The notes under the pieces are model-generated. The model worked only from the letters and a program-made list of their open reading frames with translations. It was not told where the DNA came from and searched no databases. From the NCBI RefSeq assembly GCF_002251855.1, contig NZ_NOXW01000022.1:496001-560000 (forward strand): DNA of 64,000 nucleotides, given 5' to 3'. Source of the DNA: Rhodoferax sp. TH121. Lineage in GTDB: Bacteria > Pseudomonadota > Gammaproteobacteria > Burkholderiales > Burkholderiaceae_C. Of this stretch, positions 17,780 through 27,100 are shown one piece after another. The position numbers were made by a program, and so were the translations under genes. Position 1 is the stretch's first letter; every line of letters begins with the position of its first letter.

Positions 17780-18385
17780 ATGGACCTTCTGATTTTTGCC
17801 GCGCTGGTGATTGGCGTGGTGGTACTCAAAAAACGCGACCAGCGCCGCCGCATCCTGCTGCTGGGCAGCCATCTGGCCCGCTATGACATCGAAAAACTCA
17901 TGGAAGGCCTGACCGAAGGCTACTTGCGCGTGCTGGGCGAGGCCGATGTCGAGCGCCAGGCGCAGGTGTGGAGTTTTCTCGATACGCAAGAGGTGAAGCT
18001 GCGTGACCAGTTCCAGACCTTTGCGACCGAGTTTGCTCAGGAAGACGCGGCACTCACCCGGGTCAGCAAGCTGCCCTTTGCCCTGCCGTTTGCCACCACC
18101 CTGTTTCCTGCAGCCACCTTCGACGTGCGCCAAGCTTTGCAGATCCACGCCCAAGCCATTGCCGACGCGGTAGAGAACCGCGAGCGACGCAGCCAAAAGG
18201 CCAAGGCATTCACGCTGTCGGCCGAACTGTTTCTGATGCAACACACCTGCCACTGGTTTTGCCGCTCCAAGGCGGTAGCCTCGGCGCGTTTGCTGGCGCG
18301 CCACAAAACGCCGTACGCGCAAGTGCTGGCCTCGGTAGCCCCGGCCACCCGCGCGCGTTATGAGGCATTGCTGCAGGGGCGTTGA
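17780..18385 (+). CDS. Membrane-anchored protein of unknown function
   Basis: 201 residues. One hydrophobic helix at the N-terminus (MDLLIFAALVIGVVVLKKR, positive side inside) anchors a soluble, largely helical domain (about 25-200) with no motif I recognise; a C-H-W-F-C stretch (TCHWFCRSK) and Arg-rich patches are present. It is 22 bases upstream of the narX-like gene and in the same direction, so it may be co-transcribed, but nothing else links it to nitrate sensing. Confidence 0.7.
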   Translation: MDLLIFAALVIGVVVLKKRDQRRRILLLGSHLARYDIEKLMEGLTEGYLRVLGEADVERQAQVWSFLDTQEVKLRDQFQTFATEFAQEDAALTRVSKLPFALPFATTLFPAATFDVRQALQIHAQAIADAVENRERRSQKAKAFTLSAELFLMQHTCHWFCRSKAVASARLLARHKTPYAQVLASVAPATRARYEALLQGR

Positions 18386-18407
18386 AGCCACCGCGCATAA
18401 TTTGCGC

Positions 18408-20312
18408 ATGTCCCGCTCCCGTGCCGCATCCCTGTCCACCAAGCTGATCCGCATTGGCGCCAGCCTCTTGGTGGTGGCGCTGATGTCGATTGGCCTCACC
18501 CTGTGGGTGACCTGGCAACTGGAGGGCGGCGCGGCTTCGGTCAATGAGGCCGGGCGCATGCGCATGCAGGCCTGGCGCCTGGCCAGTGCCTTGCAGGCCG
18601 ATGTGCCGCGTCCACAGGTGTTGGCGTTGGTGGCGCAGTTTGACCAGAGCCTGGAATTGCTGCGAACCGGTGACCCCTCGCGTCCGCTGTTTGTGCCCTG
18701 GGATGCGGGCGTGCGTGAGCGTTTTACGGGAGTCAATCGCCTGTGGCAGGCCCAGCGCAGCCAGTGGGCGGGGGAGCCGCCGCCCACAGCGAAGGCGTCG
18801 TTGCAGGCTGCTGAGGAATTTGTGGCCGCCATCGATGCGCTGGTGCTGGCCATCGAGCACCAGCTCGCCCGACTCACAGCCATCCTGAACCTGTTCCAGT
18901 TTGTGATGATGGCGCTTGCCATTGGCGGGGCGGTGCTGATGCTCTACACCGGCTACTTGTATGTCATCAACCCGCTGCTGCAGCTGCAGCAGGGCTTGCA
19001 CAAAGTGGAGGAAGGGGACTTTGGCACCCGCATCGAAGTGGATAACCAGGACGAGTTTGGCCAGGTGGCGCAGGGCTTCAACCGCATGTCTACGCAGCTG
19101 CAGGCCATGTACGACGGGCTGGAAGCCCAGGTCATTGCCAAGACCGAGCGCATCGAGGCGCAGCGCGCACGCATTGAGGCCTTGTACGAAGTCAGTGCAT
19201 TTTTGGCTGGCGCCAATTCCATCGAAGAGATGTCGCGCGGCTTTGCGCAGCGGGTGCGCCTGGTGATGAGTGCCGATGCCGTGACTGTGCGCTGGTCAGA
19301 CGAGGCCAATCAGCGTTACCTGATGCTCGCATCCGATTGCTTTCCGCAGGACATGCTGGAGGAAGAGCGCAGCCTCTTGGCCGGCGCTTGCGCCTGCGGC
19401 AGCCTGCAGCCCGATGCGCGCACGCGTGTGATCCCCATCCATGACCACACGGCAGCGCCCATGCGCCGCTGCGTTAAGGCCGGCTACGAAAGCCTGGTCA
19501 GCGTGCCCGTGCGGCTGCAGCAGCGTCTGATGGGGGAAATTGACCTGTTCTTCCGGCACGCGGTGGAGCTCTCCAAGGACGAGGTGGAGCTGCTCGACGC
19601 ACTGGCCAGTCACCTGGCCAGTGCCCTGGAGGGGCTGCGTGCGGCTGCGTTGGAGCGGGAAGCGGCGGTGGGCGAAGAGCGGGCCTTGCTGGCACGCGAG
19701 CTGCATGACTCGATTGCGCAGTCGCTGGCGTTTCTCAAAATCCAGGTGCAGCTGTTGCGCAGCGCGACCCACAAGGCTCAGCCGGAGCAGGTGCAGTTGG
19801 CGCTGGACGAGCTGGACACCGGGCTCAAGGAAAGTATCAACGATGTGCGCGAACTGCTGGTGCACTTTCGCACCCGCACCAACACCGAAGACATCGCGTC
19901 CGCGTTGCTGGAAACCTTGCAAAAGTTCAAGCACCAGAGTGGCTTGGCCACGCAGCTGCACATCAGTGGCGATGGCCTGCCGCTGCCTTCGGACGTGCAG
20001 GTGCAGGTGCTGCATGTGGTGCAAGAGGCCTTGTCGAATGTGCGCAAACATGCCCAGGCGAACCAGGTCACACTGAATGTGACCAAGGGCGAGTGCTGGC
20101 GCTTTGCCGTGCAGGACGACGGGGTGGGGTTTCTGGCCGCGCAGCAGCGTGACAGTTCACACGTGGGGCTCACCATCATGCAGGAGCGTGCCGCCCGCAT
20201 TGGTGCCACTGTCGAGGTGCAGTCCCACCCCGGGAGCGGCACCACCGTGAGCTTGGATCTGCCGGCCCACCCGGTGATCGGCAATGTTTCGGCGCCCGCC
20301 CCCTTGGCCTGA
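18408..20312 (+). CDS. narX: Nitrate/nitrite sensor histidine kinase, NarX family
   Basis: 634 residues: TM1 (about 14-33), a periplasmic PilJ/NarX-like sensor with the P-box-like NEAGRMRMQAWRLA (about 45-58), TM2 (about 165-190), HAMP, a coiled linker, a GAF-like module (about 260-415), then HisKA_3 with the phospho-acceptor H433 in ARELHDSIAQSLAF and an HATPase domain (VQDDGVGF, HVGLTIMQERA). It senses nitrate/nitrite and phosphorylates NarL, encoded 11 bases downstream. The GAF region contains C328-A-C330 and C355, which might bind metal or sense redox; this is speculative. ATG 18408 opens TM1. Confidence 0.9.
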   Translation: MSRSRAASLSTKLIRIGASLLVVALMSIGLTLWVTWQLEGGAASVNEAGRMRMQAWRLASALQADVPRPQVLALVAQFDQSLELLRTGDPSRPLFVPWDAGVRERFTGVNRLWQAQRSQWAGEPPPTAKASLQAAEEFVAAIDALVLAIEHQLARLTAILNLFQFVMMALAIGGAVLMLYTGYLYVINPLLQLQQGLHKVEEGDFGTRIEVDNQDEFGQVAQGFNRMSTQLQAMYDGLEAQVIAKTERIEAQRARIEALYEVSAFLAGANSIEEMSRGFAQRVRLVMSADAVTVRWSDEANQRYLMLASDCFPQDMLEEERSLLAGACACGSLQPDARTRVIPIHDHTAAPMRRCVKAGYESLVSVPVRLQQRLMGEIDLFFRHAVELSKDEVELLDALASHLASALEGLRAAALEREAAVGEERALLARELHDSIAQSLAFLKIQVQLLRSATHKAQPEQVQLALDELDTGLKESINDVRELLVHFRTRTNTEDIASALLETLQKFKHQSGLATQLHISGDGLPLPSDVQVQVLHVVQEALSNVRKHAQANQVTLNVTKGECWRFAVQDDGVGFLAAQQRDSSHVGLTIMQERAARIGATVEVQSHPGSGTTVSLDLPAHPVIGNVSAPAPLA

Positions 20313-20323
20313 CAATACCCGCC

Positions 20324-21013
20324 ATGACGCTTCTCCGACTGATGGTGGTGGACGACCACTCCCTGTTTCGCCGTGGGCTGGTGGCCCTGCTGTCCCAGGA
20401 CGGCCGCTTCGAGGTCGTGGCCCAGGCCGCTGACATGGGCGAGGCGCTGCGCTGCGCGGGTACCTTGGCCCCGCAGCTGATCCTGCTGGACAACCACCTG
20501 CCGGGCGTGCGCGGGGTGGATGGCATTGCCGCTCTGAAAGAGGCCTTTGCCGGCGTGCGCATTCTCATGCTCACCGTCAGCGAGGACGCGCAGGATTTGG
20601 CCGCGGCCATGCAGGCCGGGGCCGATGGCTACCTGCTCAAGACCGTGGAGTCCGAGCACCTGTGCGATGCGCTGGTCAAGGTCATGGCGGGGGAGCCCGT
20701 GATCAGCCCCGAGATGATGACCAAGTTTGTGGCCGCTTTCCGGGCCAAGCCGGTGCAAGCAGCCGTGGCGCCGGCCGAGGCCAGCCTGACGGCCGACCTG
20801 GCGCCCGCGGATGGCGGGCTGGAATCGCTGTCGGCCCGCGAGCGCGAAATCCTGGCGTACATCGCGCGCGGCGACAGCAACAAGTTGATCGGGCGGGCAT
20901 TGGACATTGCCGAAACCACGGTCAAGGTGCACGTGCAGCACATCCTGCGCAAGCTGCAGCTCAGTTCGCGGGTGCAGGCGGCGGTATACGCCGCGGCGCG
21001 CGGCCTAGTTTGA
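20324..21013 (+). CDS. narL: Response regulator NarL
   Basis: 229 residues. Receiver domain: acidic pocket VVDDHSLFRRGL, phospho-acceptor Asp in ILLDNHLPG, and conserved Lys in GYLLKTVE. A linker of about 40 residues leads to a LuxR-type helix-turn-helix, LSAREREILAYIARGDSNKL...ETTVKVHVQHILRKL. It partners NarX and should act on the nar promoters downstream. Its stop codon overlaps the FNR-like box at 21010-21023. Confidence 0.92.
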   Translation: MTLLRLMVVDDHSLFRRGLVALLSQDGRFEVVAQAADMGEALRCAGTLAPQLILLDNHLPGVRGVDGIAALKEAFAGVRILMLTVSEDAQDLAAAMQAGADGYLLKTVESEHLCDALVKVMAGEPVISPEMMTKFVAAFRAKPVQAAVAPAEASLTADLAPADGGLESLSAREREILAYIARGDSNKLIGRALDIAETTVKVHVQHILRKLQLSSRVQAAVYAAARGLV

Positions 21014-21023
21014 TCCAGATCAG
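21010..21023. promoter_or_regulatory. FNR/Anr-type binding site upstream of narK1
   Basis: TTGAT-CCAG-ATCAG matches TTGAT-N4-ATCAA at 9 of 10 fixed positions. It lies 150 bases before narK1 and overlaps the narL stop. An oxygen-responsive activator acting here would explain anaerobic expression of the nar operon. Confidence 0.6.
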
Positions 21024-21047
21024 GCGCCCGCCACACTTCCTGGACGC

Positions 21048-21063
21048 TACTCCTTTGGAACTA
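21048..21063. promoter_or_regulatory. Candidate NarL heptamer pair
   Basis: TACTCCT fits the NarL heptamer TACYYMT; after two bases GGAACTA is a weaker inverted half (5 of 7), giving a 7-2-7-like layout 25 bases after the FNR-like box. Confidence 0.35.
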
Positions 21064-21087
21064 TGCCGCCCCGTGGCGACATAGTTC
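21058..21087 (+). promoter_or_regulatory. Inverted repeat in the narK1 leader
   Basis: GAACTATG at 21058-21065 pairs with CATAGTTC at 21080-21087, with an inner CCGCC/GGCG pairing. It could be a narL transcription terminator (followed by TTT), a leader hairpin or a protein site; sequence alone does not decide. Confidence 0.45.
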
Positions 21088-21172
21088 TTTGGCGGCCTGC
21101 GACCAGTACCAATGGCGGATGTTCAATCCGCCCCCAAACCACGACAGTCATTCCATCCCTAGGAGATGGAAT

Positions 21173-22441
21173 ATGGCCTCTGATTTAAGCAACGCGCGCA
21201 AAGCCTGGTCGGTACTCATCGTCAGCACGTTGGCGTTTACCGTGTGTTTCATGGTGTGGATGATGTTTGGCGTGATCGGTATCCCGATCAAGAAGATGCT
21301 GAACCTGAATGCCACGGAGTTCGGCCTGCTCACCGCCACGCCGGTGCTCACCGGCTCGCTGATCCGGGTGCCGCTGGGCATCTGGACCGACCGCTTTGGT
21401 GGTCGCATCGTCATGGCGGTATTGATGGCTGTGACCGTGCCTGCCATCTGGATGATGGCCTACGCCACCCAGTACTGGCACTTCATCACCATCGGCCTGT
21501 TTGTCGGTCTTGCCGGCGGCTCGTTCTCGGTCGGCACCCCTTATGTGGCGCGCTGGTTCCCCAAGACCAAGCAGGGCACGGCCATGGGCATTTACGGAGC
21601 GGGCAACTCGGGCTCGGCCGTCAACAAGTTTGTGGCGCCGGTGATTCTGGTCGCCTTTGGTTGGACCATGGTGCCGCAGGTCTATGCGGCCATCATGCTG
21701 GGCACGCTGGTGCTGTTCTGGATGTTCAGCCACAGCGACCCGGCCCACTTGGTGCCCAACAACGTCAAGTTCACCGACCAGCTCAAGGCGCTGAAAGACC
21801 CCAAGGTCATCAAGTACTGCCAGTACTACAGCATTGTGTTTGGCGGCTATGTGGCGTTGGCGCTGTGGATGGTGCAGTACTACGTGGGCGAGTTTGGCCT
21901 GGACATCCGCGTGGCTGCCTTGCTGGCCGCGTGTTTCTCCTTGCCCGGTGGGGTGCTGCGTGCCTTCGGCGGCATGCTGTCCGACAAATACGGTGCCCAC
22001 AGCGTGACCTGGTGGGTGCTGTGGGTGAGCTGGATCTGCCTGTTCCTGCTGTCCTACCCGCAGACCGATTTCACCGTCATGACGGTGAACGGCCCCAGCA
22101 CCTTCCACATCGGCCTCAACGTCTATGTGTTCACCGGCCTGATGTTCATCCTGGGCATTGCCTGGGCCTTTGGCAAGGCCAGTGTCTTCAAGTACATCAG
22201 CGATGACTATAGCCACAACATCGGCGCCATCAGCGGCATCGTGGGCCTGGCCGGCGGCCTGGGCGGCTTCATCTTGCCCATCCTGTTTGGCGTGTTGATG
22301 GACCTGACCGGCATCCGCTCCAGCGCTTTCATGCTGATGTACGGCGTGGTCTGGGTGTCGCTGATCTGGATGTACTGGACCGAGGTGCGCAAGACCGAAG
22401 TCATGGGTCAGAACGCCAAAAACTTTTCCCTTCAAAGCTAG
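21173..22441 (+). CDS. narK1: NarK-type nitrate/nitrite transporter 1 (MFS)
   Basis: 422-residue, about 12-TM major facilitator. The nitrate-signature motifs AGNSGSAVNKFVAP and GIVGLAGGLGGFILP (about TM5 and TM11) and the arginine-containing helix GSLIRVPLGIWTDRFGGR are present. By length and position it matches the NarK1 type, a proton-nitrate symporter; this is by analogy with other nar clusters. ATG 21173 is preceded by AGGAGATGG at 21162-21170. It is the first structural gene after narXL and is followed after 9 bases by narK2. Confidence 0.9.
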   Translation: MASDLSNARKAWSVLIVSTLAFTVCFMVWMMFGVIGIPIKKMLNLNATEFGLLTATPVLTGSLIRVPLGIWTDRFGGRIVMAVLMAVTVPAIWMMAYATQYWHFITIGLFVGLAGGSFSVGTPYVARWFPKTKQGTAMGIYGAGNSGSAVNKFVAPVILVAFGWTMVPQVYAAIMLGTLVLFWMFSHSDPAHLVPNNVKFTDQLKALKDPKVIKYCQYYSIVFGGYVALALWMVQYYVGEFGLDIRVAALLAACFSLPGGVLRAFGGMLSDKYGAHSVTWWVLWVSWICLFLLSYPQTDFTVMTVNGPSTFHIGLNVYVFTGLMFILGIAWAFGKASVFKYISDDYSHNIGAISGIVGLAGGLGGFILPILFGVLMDLTGIRSSAFMLMYGVVWVSLIWMYWTEVRKTEVMGQNAKNFSLQS

Positions 22442-22450
22442 GACATTGAC

Positions 22451-24079
22451 ATGAGCACCAACGCCTCCTCGCGTGCTGACATTGCCGACTGGCGCCCCGA
22501 AGACGAACGCTTCTGGGAGAGCACAGGCAAAAAGGTCGCTTACCGCAACCTCTGGATTTCCATTCCGGCCCTGCTGTGCGGCTTTGCCGTCTGGGGCATG
22601 TGGGGCATCATCACCGTGCAGATGCTGAACCTGGGCTTTCCCTTCACCCAGGCCGAACTGTTCACGCTGACCGCCATTGCCGGCATCTCGGGCGCCACCA
22701 TGCGCATCCCGGCGTCCTTCCTGATCCGCATGGCGGGCGGGCGCAACACCATCTTCCTGACCACGGCCATGCTGCTGGCCCCCGCCATCGGTACCGGCGT
22801 GGCGCTACAGCACCCCGAGTGGCCGCTGTGGGTGTTCCAGCTCATGGCGCTGTGGTCGGGCGTGGGCGGCGGCAACTTTGCGTCCTCCATGTCCAACATC
22901 AGCACCTTTTTCCCCAAGCGCCTGCAGGGCACGGCCCTGGGCCTGAACGCCGGCTTGGGCAACTTTGGCGTGACCACCATGCAGATCGTCATCCCGCTGG
23001 TCATGACCATCGGCATCTTTGGCGCCTTCGGCGGTGAAGCCAAGGCCCTGGTGAAAGACAGCGGCTGGATCTTCGGCAAGATTGCGGCCGGCACCCCCAC
23101 CTACATCCAGAACGCGGGCTTTGCCTGGGTGCTGTCGCTCATTCCGCTGTCCATCCTCTGCTGGTGGGGCATGAGCAACCTCAAGACCGTGTCGCCCACG
23201 ACCGGCAACCCGCTGGTGGCCTTCGGCAAGATCACGTATCTGTATTCGCTGGCCTTCATCCCGTCCATCGGCATGTTGTACCTGTACCTGCCAGCGCCCA
23301 CCGGCCTGGGCCTGCTGAACATGTGGGTGGCGATTCCTTTGGACATTCTGGCCGCCGTGCTGATGATGCGCGTCGCTGCCTTCGGCGCCATGCGCGAGAA
23401 CGTGCAAAAGCAATTCGCCATCTTCCGCAACAAGCACACCTGGAGCATGACCGCGCTCTACGTGGTCACCTTCGGCAGCTTCATTGGCTTCTCCATGGCC
23501 CTGCCCCTGGCCATCACCGTGATCTTCGGCTTCCAGCACATCCCCGATGCGGCTGGCGTGCTGCAGCACACGGTCAAGAACCCCAACGCCCCATCGGCCC
23601 TCACCTACGCCTGGATAGGCCCCTTTGTCGGCGCCGCCGTGCGGCCCGTGGGTGGCTGGATCTCGGACAAGGTAGGCGGCTCCATCGTCACGCAAATCAT
23701 CTCCGCCATCATGGTGCTGGCGTCGGCCGCCGTGGGTTACGTGATGTTGCAGGCCTACCAGTCGCCCACGCCCGAGCAGCACTTCATGGCCTTCATGGGC
23801 CTGTTCATCGTGCTGTTTGCCGCCAGCGGCATTGGCAATGGCTCCACCTTCCGCAGCGTGGGTTTCATCTTTGACCGCCAGCAGGCCGGCCCGGTGTTGG
23901 GCTGGACCTCGGCGGTGGCAGCCTACGGCGCCTTCATCGCCCCGGTGCTCATCGGCCAGCAGATCAAGGCCGGAACACCGCAATACGCCTTCTACGGCTT
24001 TGCCGTCTTCTACGCCCTGTGCCTGGTGCTGAACTGGTGGTTCTACCTGCGCAAGGGCGCCGAGATCCAGAACCCCTGA
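22451..24079 (+). CDS. narK2: NarK-type nitrate/nitrite transporter 2 (MFS)
   Basis: 542 residues, about 12-14 TM helices. It is longer than narK1 because of loops between helices (for example SGWIFGKIAAGTPTYIQNAG and the stretch after IPDAAGVLQHTVKNPNAP). The family motifs GLGNFGVTTMQIVIP and SGIGNGSTFRSVGFIF are seen. NarK2-type proteins exchange nitrate for nitrite, which would pair with NarK1 symport. It ends 96 bases before narG, with a dispersed repeat in the gap. Confidence 0.9.
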   Translation: MSTNASSRADIADWRPEDERFWESTGKKVAYRNLWISIPALLCGFAVWGMWGIITVQMLNLGFPFTQAELFTLTAIAGISGATMRIPASFLIRMAGGRNTIFLTTAMLLAPAIGTGVALQHPEWPLWVFQLMALWSGVGGGNFASSMSNISTFFPKRLQGTALGLNAGLGNFGVTTMQIVIPLVMTIGIFGAFGGEAKALVKDSGWIFGKIAAGTPTYIQNAGFAWVLSLIPLSILCWWGMSNLKTVSPTTGNPLVAFGKITYLYSLAFIPSIGMLYLYLPAPTGLGLLNMWVAIPLDILAAVLMMRVAAFGAMRENVQKQFAIFRNKHTWSMTALYVVTFGSFIGFSMALPLAITVIFGFQHIPDAAGVLQHTVKNPNAPSALTYAWIGPFVGAAVRPVGGWISDKVGGSIVTQIISAIMVLASAAVGYVMLQAYQSPTPEQHFMAFMGLFIVLFAASGIGNGSTFRSVGFIFDRQQAGPVLGWTSAVAAYGAFIAPVLIGQQIKAGTPQYAFYGFAVFYALCLVLNWWFYLRKGAEIQNP

Positions 24080-24090
24080 GACGGAAGATT

Positions 24091-24138
24091 GCTACCAAAT
24101 GTATAGCTGCTTGCGCATATTTCACCTGGGCTACGGCC
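24091..24138 (-). repeat. Dispersed element copy 5, between narK2 and narG
   Basis: Minus-strand reading: GGCCGTAGCCCAGGTGAAAT, core ATGCGCAAGCAGCTATAC, then TTGGTAGC; 48 bp. It occupies half of the narK2-narG gap and could influence mRNA processing or the narG promoter. Confidence 0.8.
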
Positions 24139-24151
24139 TGATTTCATTCAA
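24138..24151. promoter_or_regulatory. Weak FNR-like box upstream of narG
   Basis: CTGAT-TTCA-TTCAA matches the FNR consensus at 8 of 10 positions, 24 bases before the narG start codon. That is too close for a classical activating site, so it may be chance. Confidence 0.25.
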
Positions 24152-24175
24152 AAAATCGACTGCAGAGGTATCCCC

Positions 24176-27100
24176 ATGAGCCATTTTCTGGACCGCCTGA
24201 GCCATTTCTCGGCTCCCACAGAGGAGTTTGCCGACGGCCACGGTGTGGCCACCGGCGAAGACCGCACCTGGGAAGACGCCTACCGCGACCGCTGGGCGCA
24301 CGACAAGATTGTTCGATCCACCCACGGTGTGAACTGCACCGGTAGCTGCTCGTGGAAGATATACGTCAAGGGCGGCATCGTCACCTGGGAAACCCAGCAG
24401 ACCGACTACCCCCGTACCCGCGCCGACCTGCCCAACCACGAACCCCGCGGCTGCGCCCGCGGTGCCAGCTACAGCTGGTACCTGTACAGCGCCAACCGCG
24501 TGAAGTACCCCATGATCCGGGCCCGCCTGCTGCAGCACTGGCGCGCAGCCCTGCTGGTGGCCAAGAGCCCGGTGGACGCCTGGGCCAGCATTGTGGAGAA
24601 CCCGCAAGCCCGCGCCGAATGGCAAAAGCAGCGTGGCCTGGGCGGCTTTGTGCGCAGCACCTGGGAAGAAATCAACCAGCTGGTGGCCAGCGCCAACGTC
24701 TACACCGCCAAGCAATATGGCCCGGACCGCATCATCGGCTTCTCGCCCATTCCGGCCATGAGCATGGTGAGTTATGCCGCAGGCAGCCGCTACCTCAGCC
24801 TCATCGGTGGCGTGTGCATGAGCTTTTACGACTGGTACTGCGACCTGCCGCCCGCCAGCCCCCAGGTCTGGGGTGAGCAAACCGACGTGCCCGAGAGCGC
24901 CGACTGGTACAACAGCACCTTCATCATCGCCTGGGGCTCCAACGTGCCCCAGACCCGCACGCCCGATGCCCACTTCTTCACCGAGGTGCGCTACAAGGGT
25001 GCCAAGACGGTGGCCATCACCCCCGACTACGCCGAGATCAGCAAGCTCGCCGACCTGTGGATGCACCCCAAACAGGGCACCGACGCCGCCGTGGCCATGG
25101 CCATGGGCCACGTCATCCTCAAGGAGTTTTACTTCGACAAGCGCAGCAGCTACTTTGACAACTACGTGCGCCGCTACACCGACATGCCGAATCTGGTGCA
25201 GTTGGAGGAGCGCACGCTGCCCGATGGCCGCAAGGTCATGGTGCCCGGCCGCTACCTGCGCGCCAGCGACTTCAACGGCAAGCTCGGCCAAAGCAACAAC
25301 CCCGAGTGGAAGACCGTCGCGCTGGACGAGAACGACAAGATGGTGCTGCCCAACGGCTCTATCGGTTTCCGCTGGGGCGCGGCCGAACGCGAGGATCTGG
25401 GCAAATGGAACCTGGAAAACAAAGAGGCCCGGGGAGACACCGAGGTCACGCTCAAGCTCAGCCTGATGGAGGGCGGCGCGAATGGTGCCGCTGCCGACTA
25501 TGAGGTGGGAGAGGTCGGCTTCCCGTACTTTGGCGGCATAGACACCCCCAACTTCGACGCCAACAAACAAAGCGCCGCTGTGGGTGACGTGCTGGTGCGC
25601 AAGGTGCCGGTGCGCCGCGTCAAGCTGGGCAAGGCGGGGGAGGAGCGCTACGCCCTGGTGGCCACTGTGTTCGACCTGACCGTGGCCAACTACGGTGTGG
25701 CCCGGGGCCTGCCTGGCGAGAACGCCGCCATGAGCTTTGATGACGACACCCCTTACACCCCCGCCTGGCAGGAAAAAATCACCGGCGTCAAGCGTGACCA
25801 GGTGATCGCCGTGGCGCGCCAGTTTGCCGACAACGCGGACAAGACCCGTGGCAAGAGCATGGTCATCATCGGCGCGGCCATGAACCACTGGTACCACAGT
25901 GACATGAACTACCGCGGCATCATCAACATGCTGATGATGTGCGGCTGCATCGGCCAAAGTGGCGGCGGTTGGGCGCACTACGTGGGCCAGGAAAAACTGC
26001 GTCCCCAGACCGGCTGGACGGCGTTGGCCTTTGCGCTGGATTGGGTGCGCCCACCGCGCCAGATGAACAGCACCAGCTTCTTCTACGCCCACACCGACCA
26101 GTGGCGCTACGAGCGCCTGGGCGTGGACGAGATCCTCTCGCCCCTGGCCGACAAGAGCAAGTTTGGCGGCAGCCTGATCGACTACAACGTGCGCGCCGAG
26201 CGCATGGGCTGGTTGCCCAGTGCCCCGCAGCTGCAGACCAACCCCATGCAGGTGGTGAAGGATGCTACCGCTGCTGGCATGGACCCCAAAGACTATGTGG
26301 TGCAGTCGCTCAAGGACGGCAGCCTGGCCATGAGCTGCGAAGACCCGGACCACCCCGCCAACTGGCCGCGCAACATGTTTGTCTGGCGCTCCAACATTCT
26401 GGGCTCCAGCGGCAAAGGCCACGAGTACTTCCTCAAGCACCTGCTGGGCACCACCCACGGCGTGCAAGGCAAGGACCTGGGGGTGGACGACGCCAAACCC
26501 ACCGAAGTGCAATGGCACGACAAGGCACCCGAAGGCAAGCTGGACCTGCTGGTCACGCTGGACTTCCGCATGAGCACCACCTGTCTGTACTCCGACATCG
26601 TGCTGCCCACCGCCACCTGGTATGAGAAGAACGACCTCAACACCAGCGACATGCACCCCTTCATCCACCCCCTCAGCACGGCGGTGGACCCGGCCTGGCA
26701 AAGCAAGAGCGACTGGGAGATTTACAAGGGCTTCGCCAAGTCCTTTAGCGAGGTCTGTGTGGGCCACCTCGGTGTGGAAAAAGAAGTCATGCTCACCCCG
26801 CTGATGCACGATACGCCCGCCGAATTGGCCCAGCCTTTTGGCGTGGCCGAGTGGAAGAAGGGCGAGTGCGACCTCATCCCCGGCAAGACCGCACCCAGCA
26901 TCCAGGTGGTGGAGCGCGACTACCCCAACACCTATGCCCGCTTCACAGCCCTGGGCCCTTTGCTGGAAAAAGTGGGCAATGGCGGCAAAGGCATTGCCTG
27001 GAACACCCAGACCGAAGTGGCCCAACTCAAGGAGCTCAATGGCAATGTACATACCGAGGGTGTCGCCAAGGGCCTGGCCCGCATTGAGACCGATATTGAC

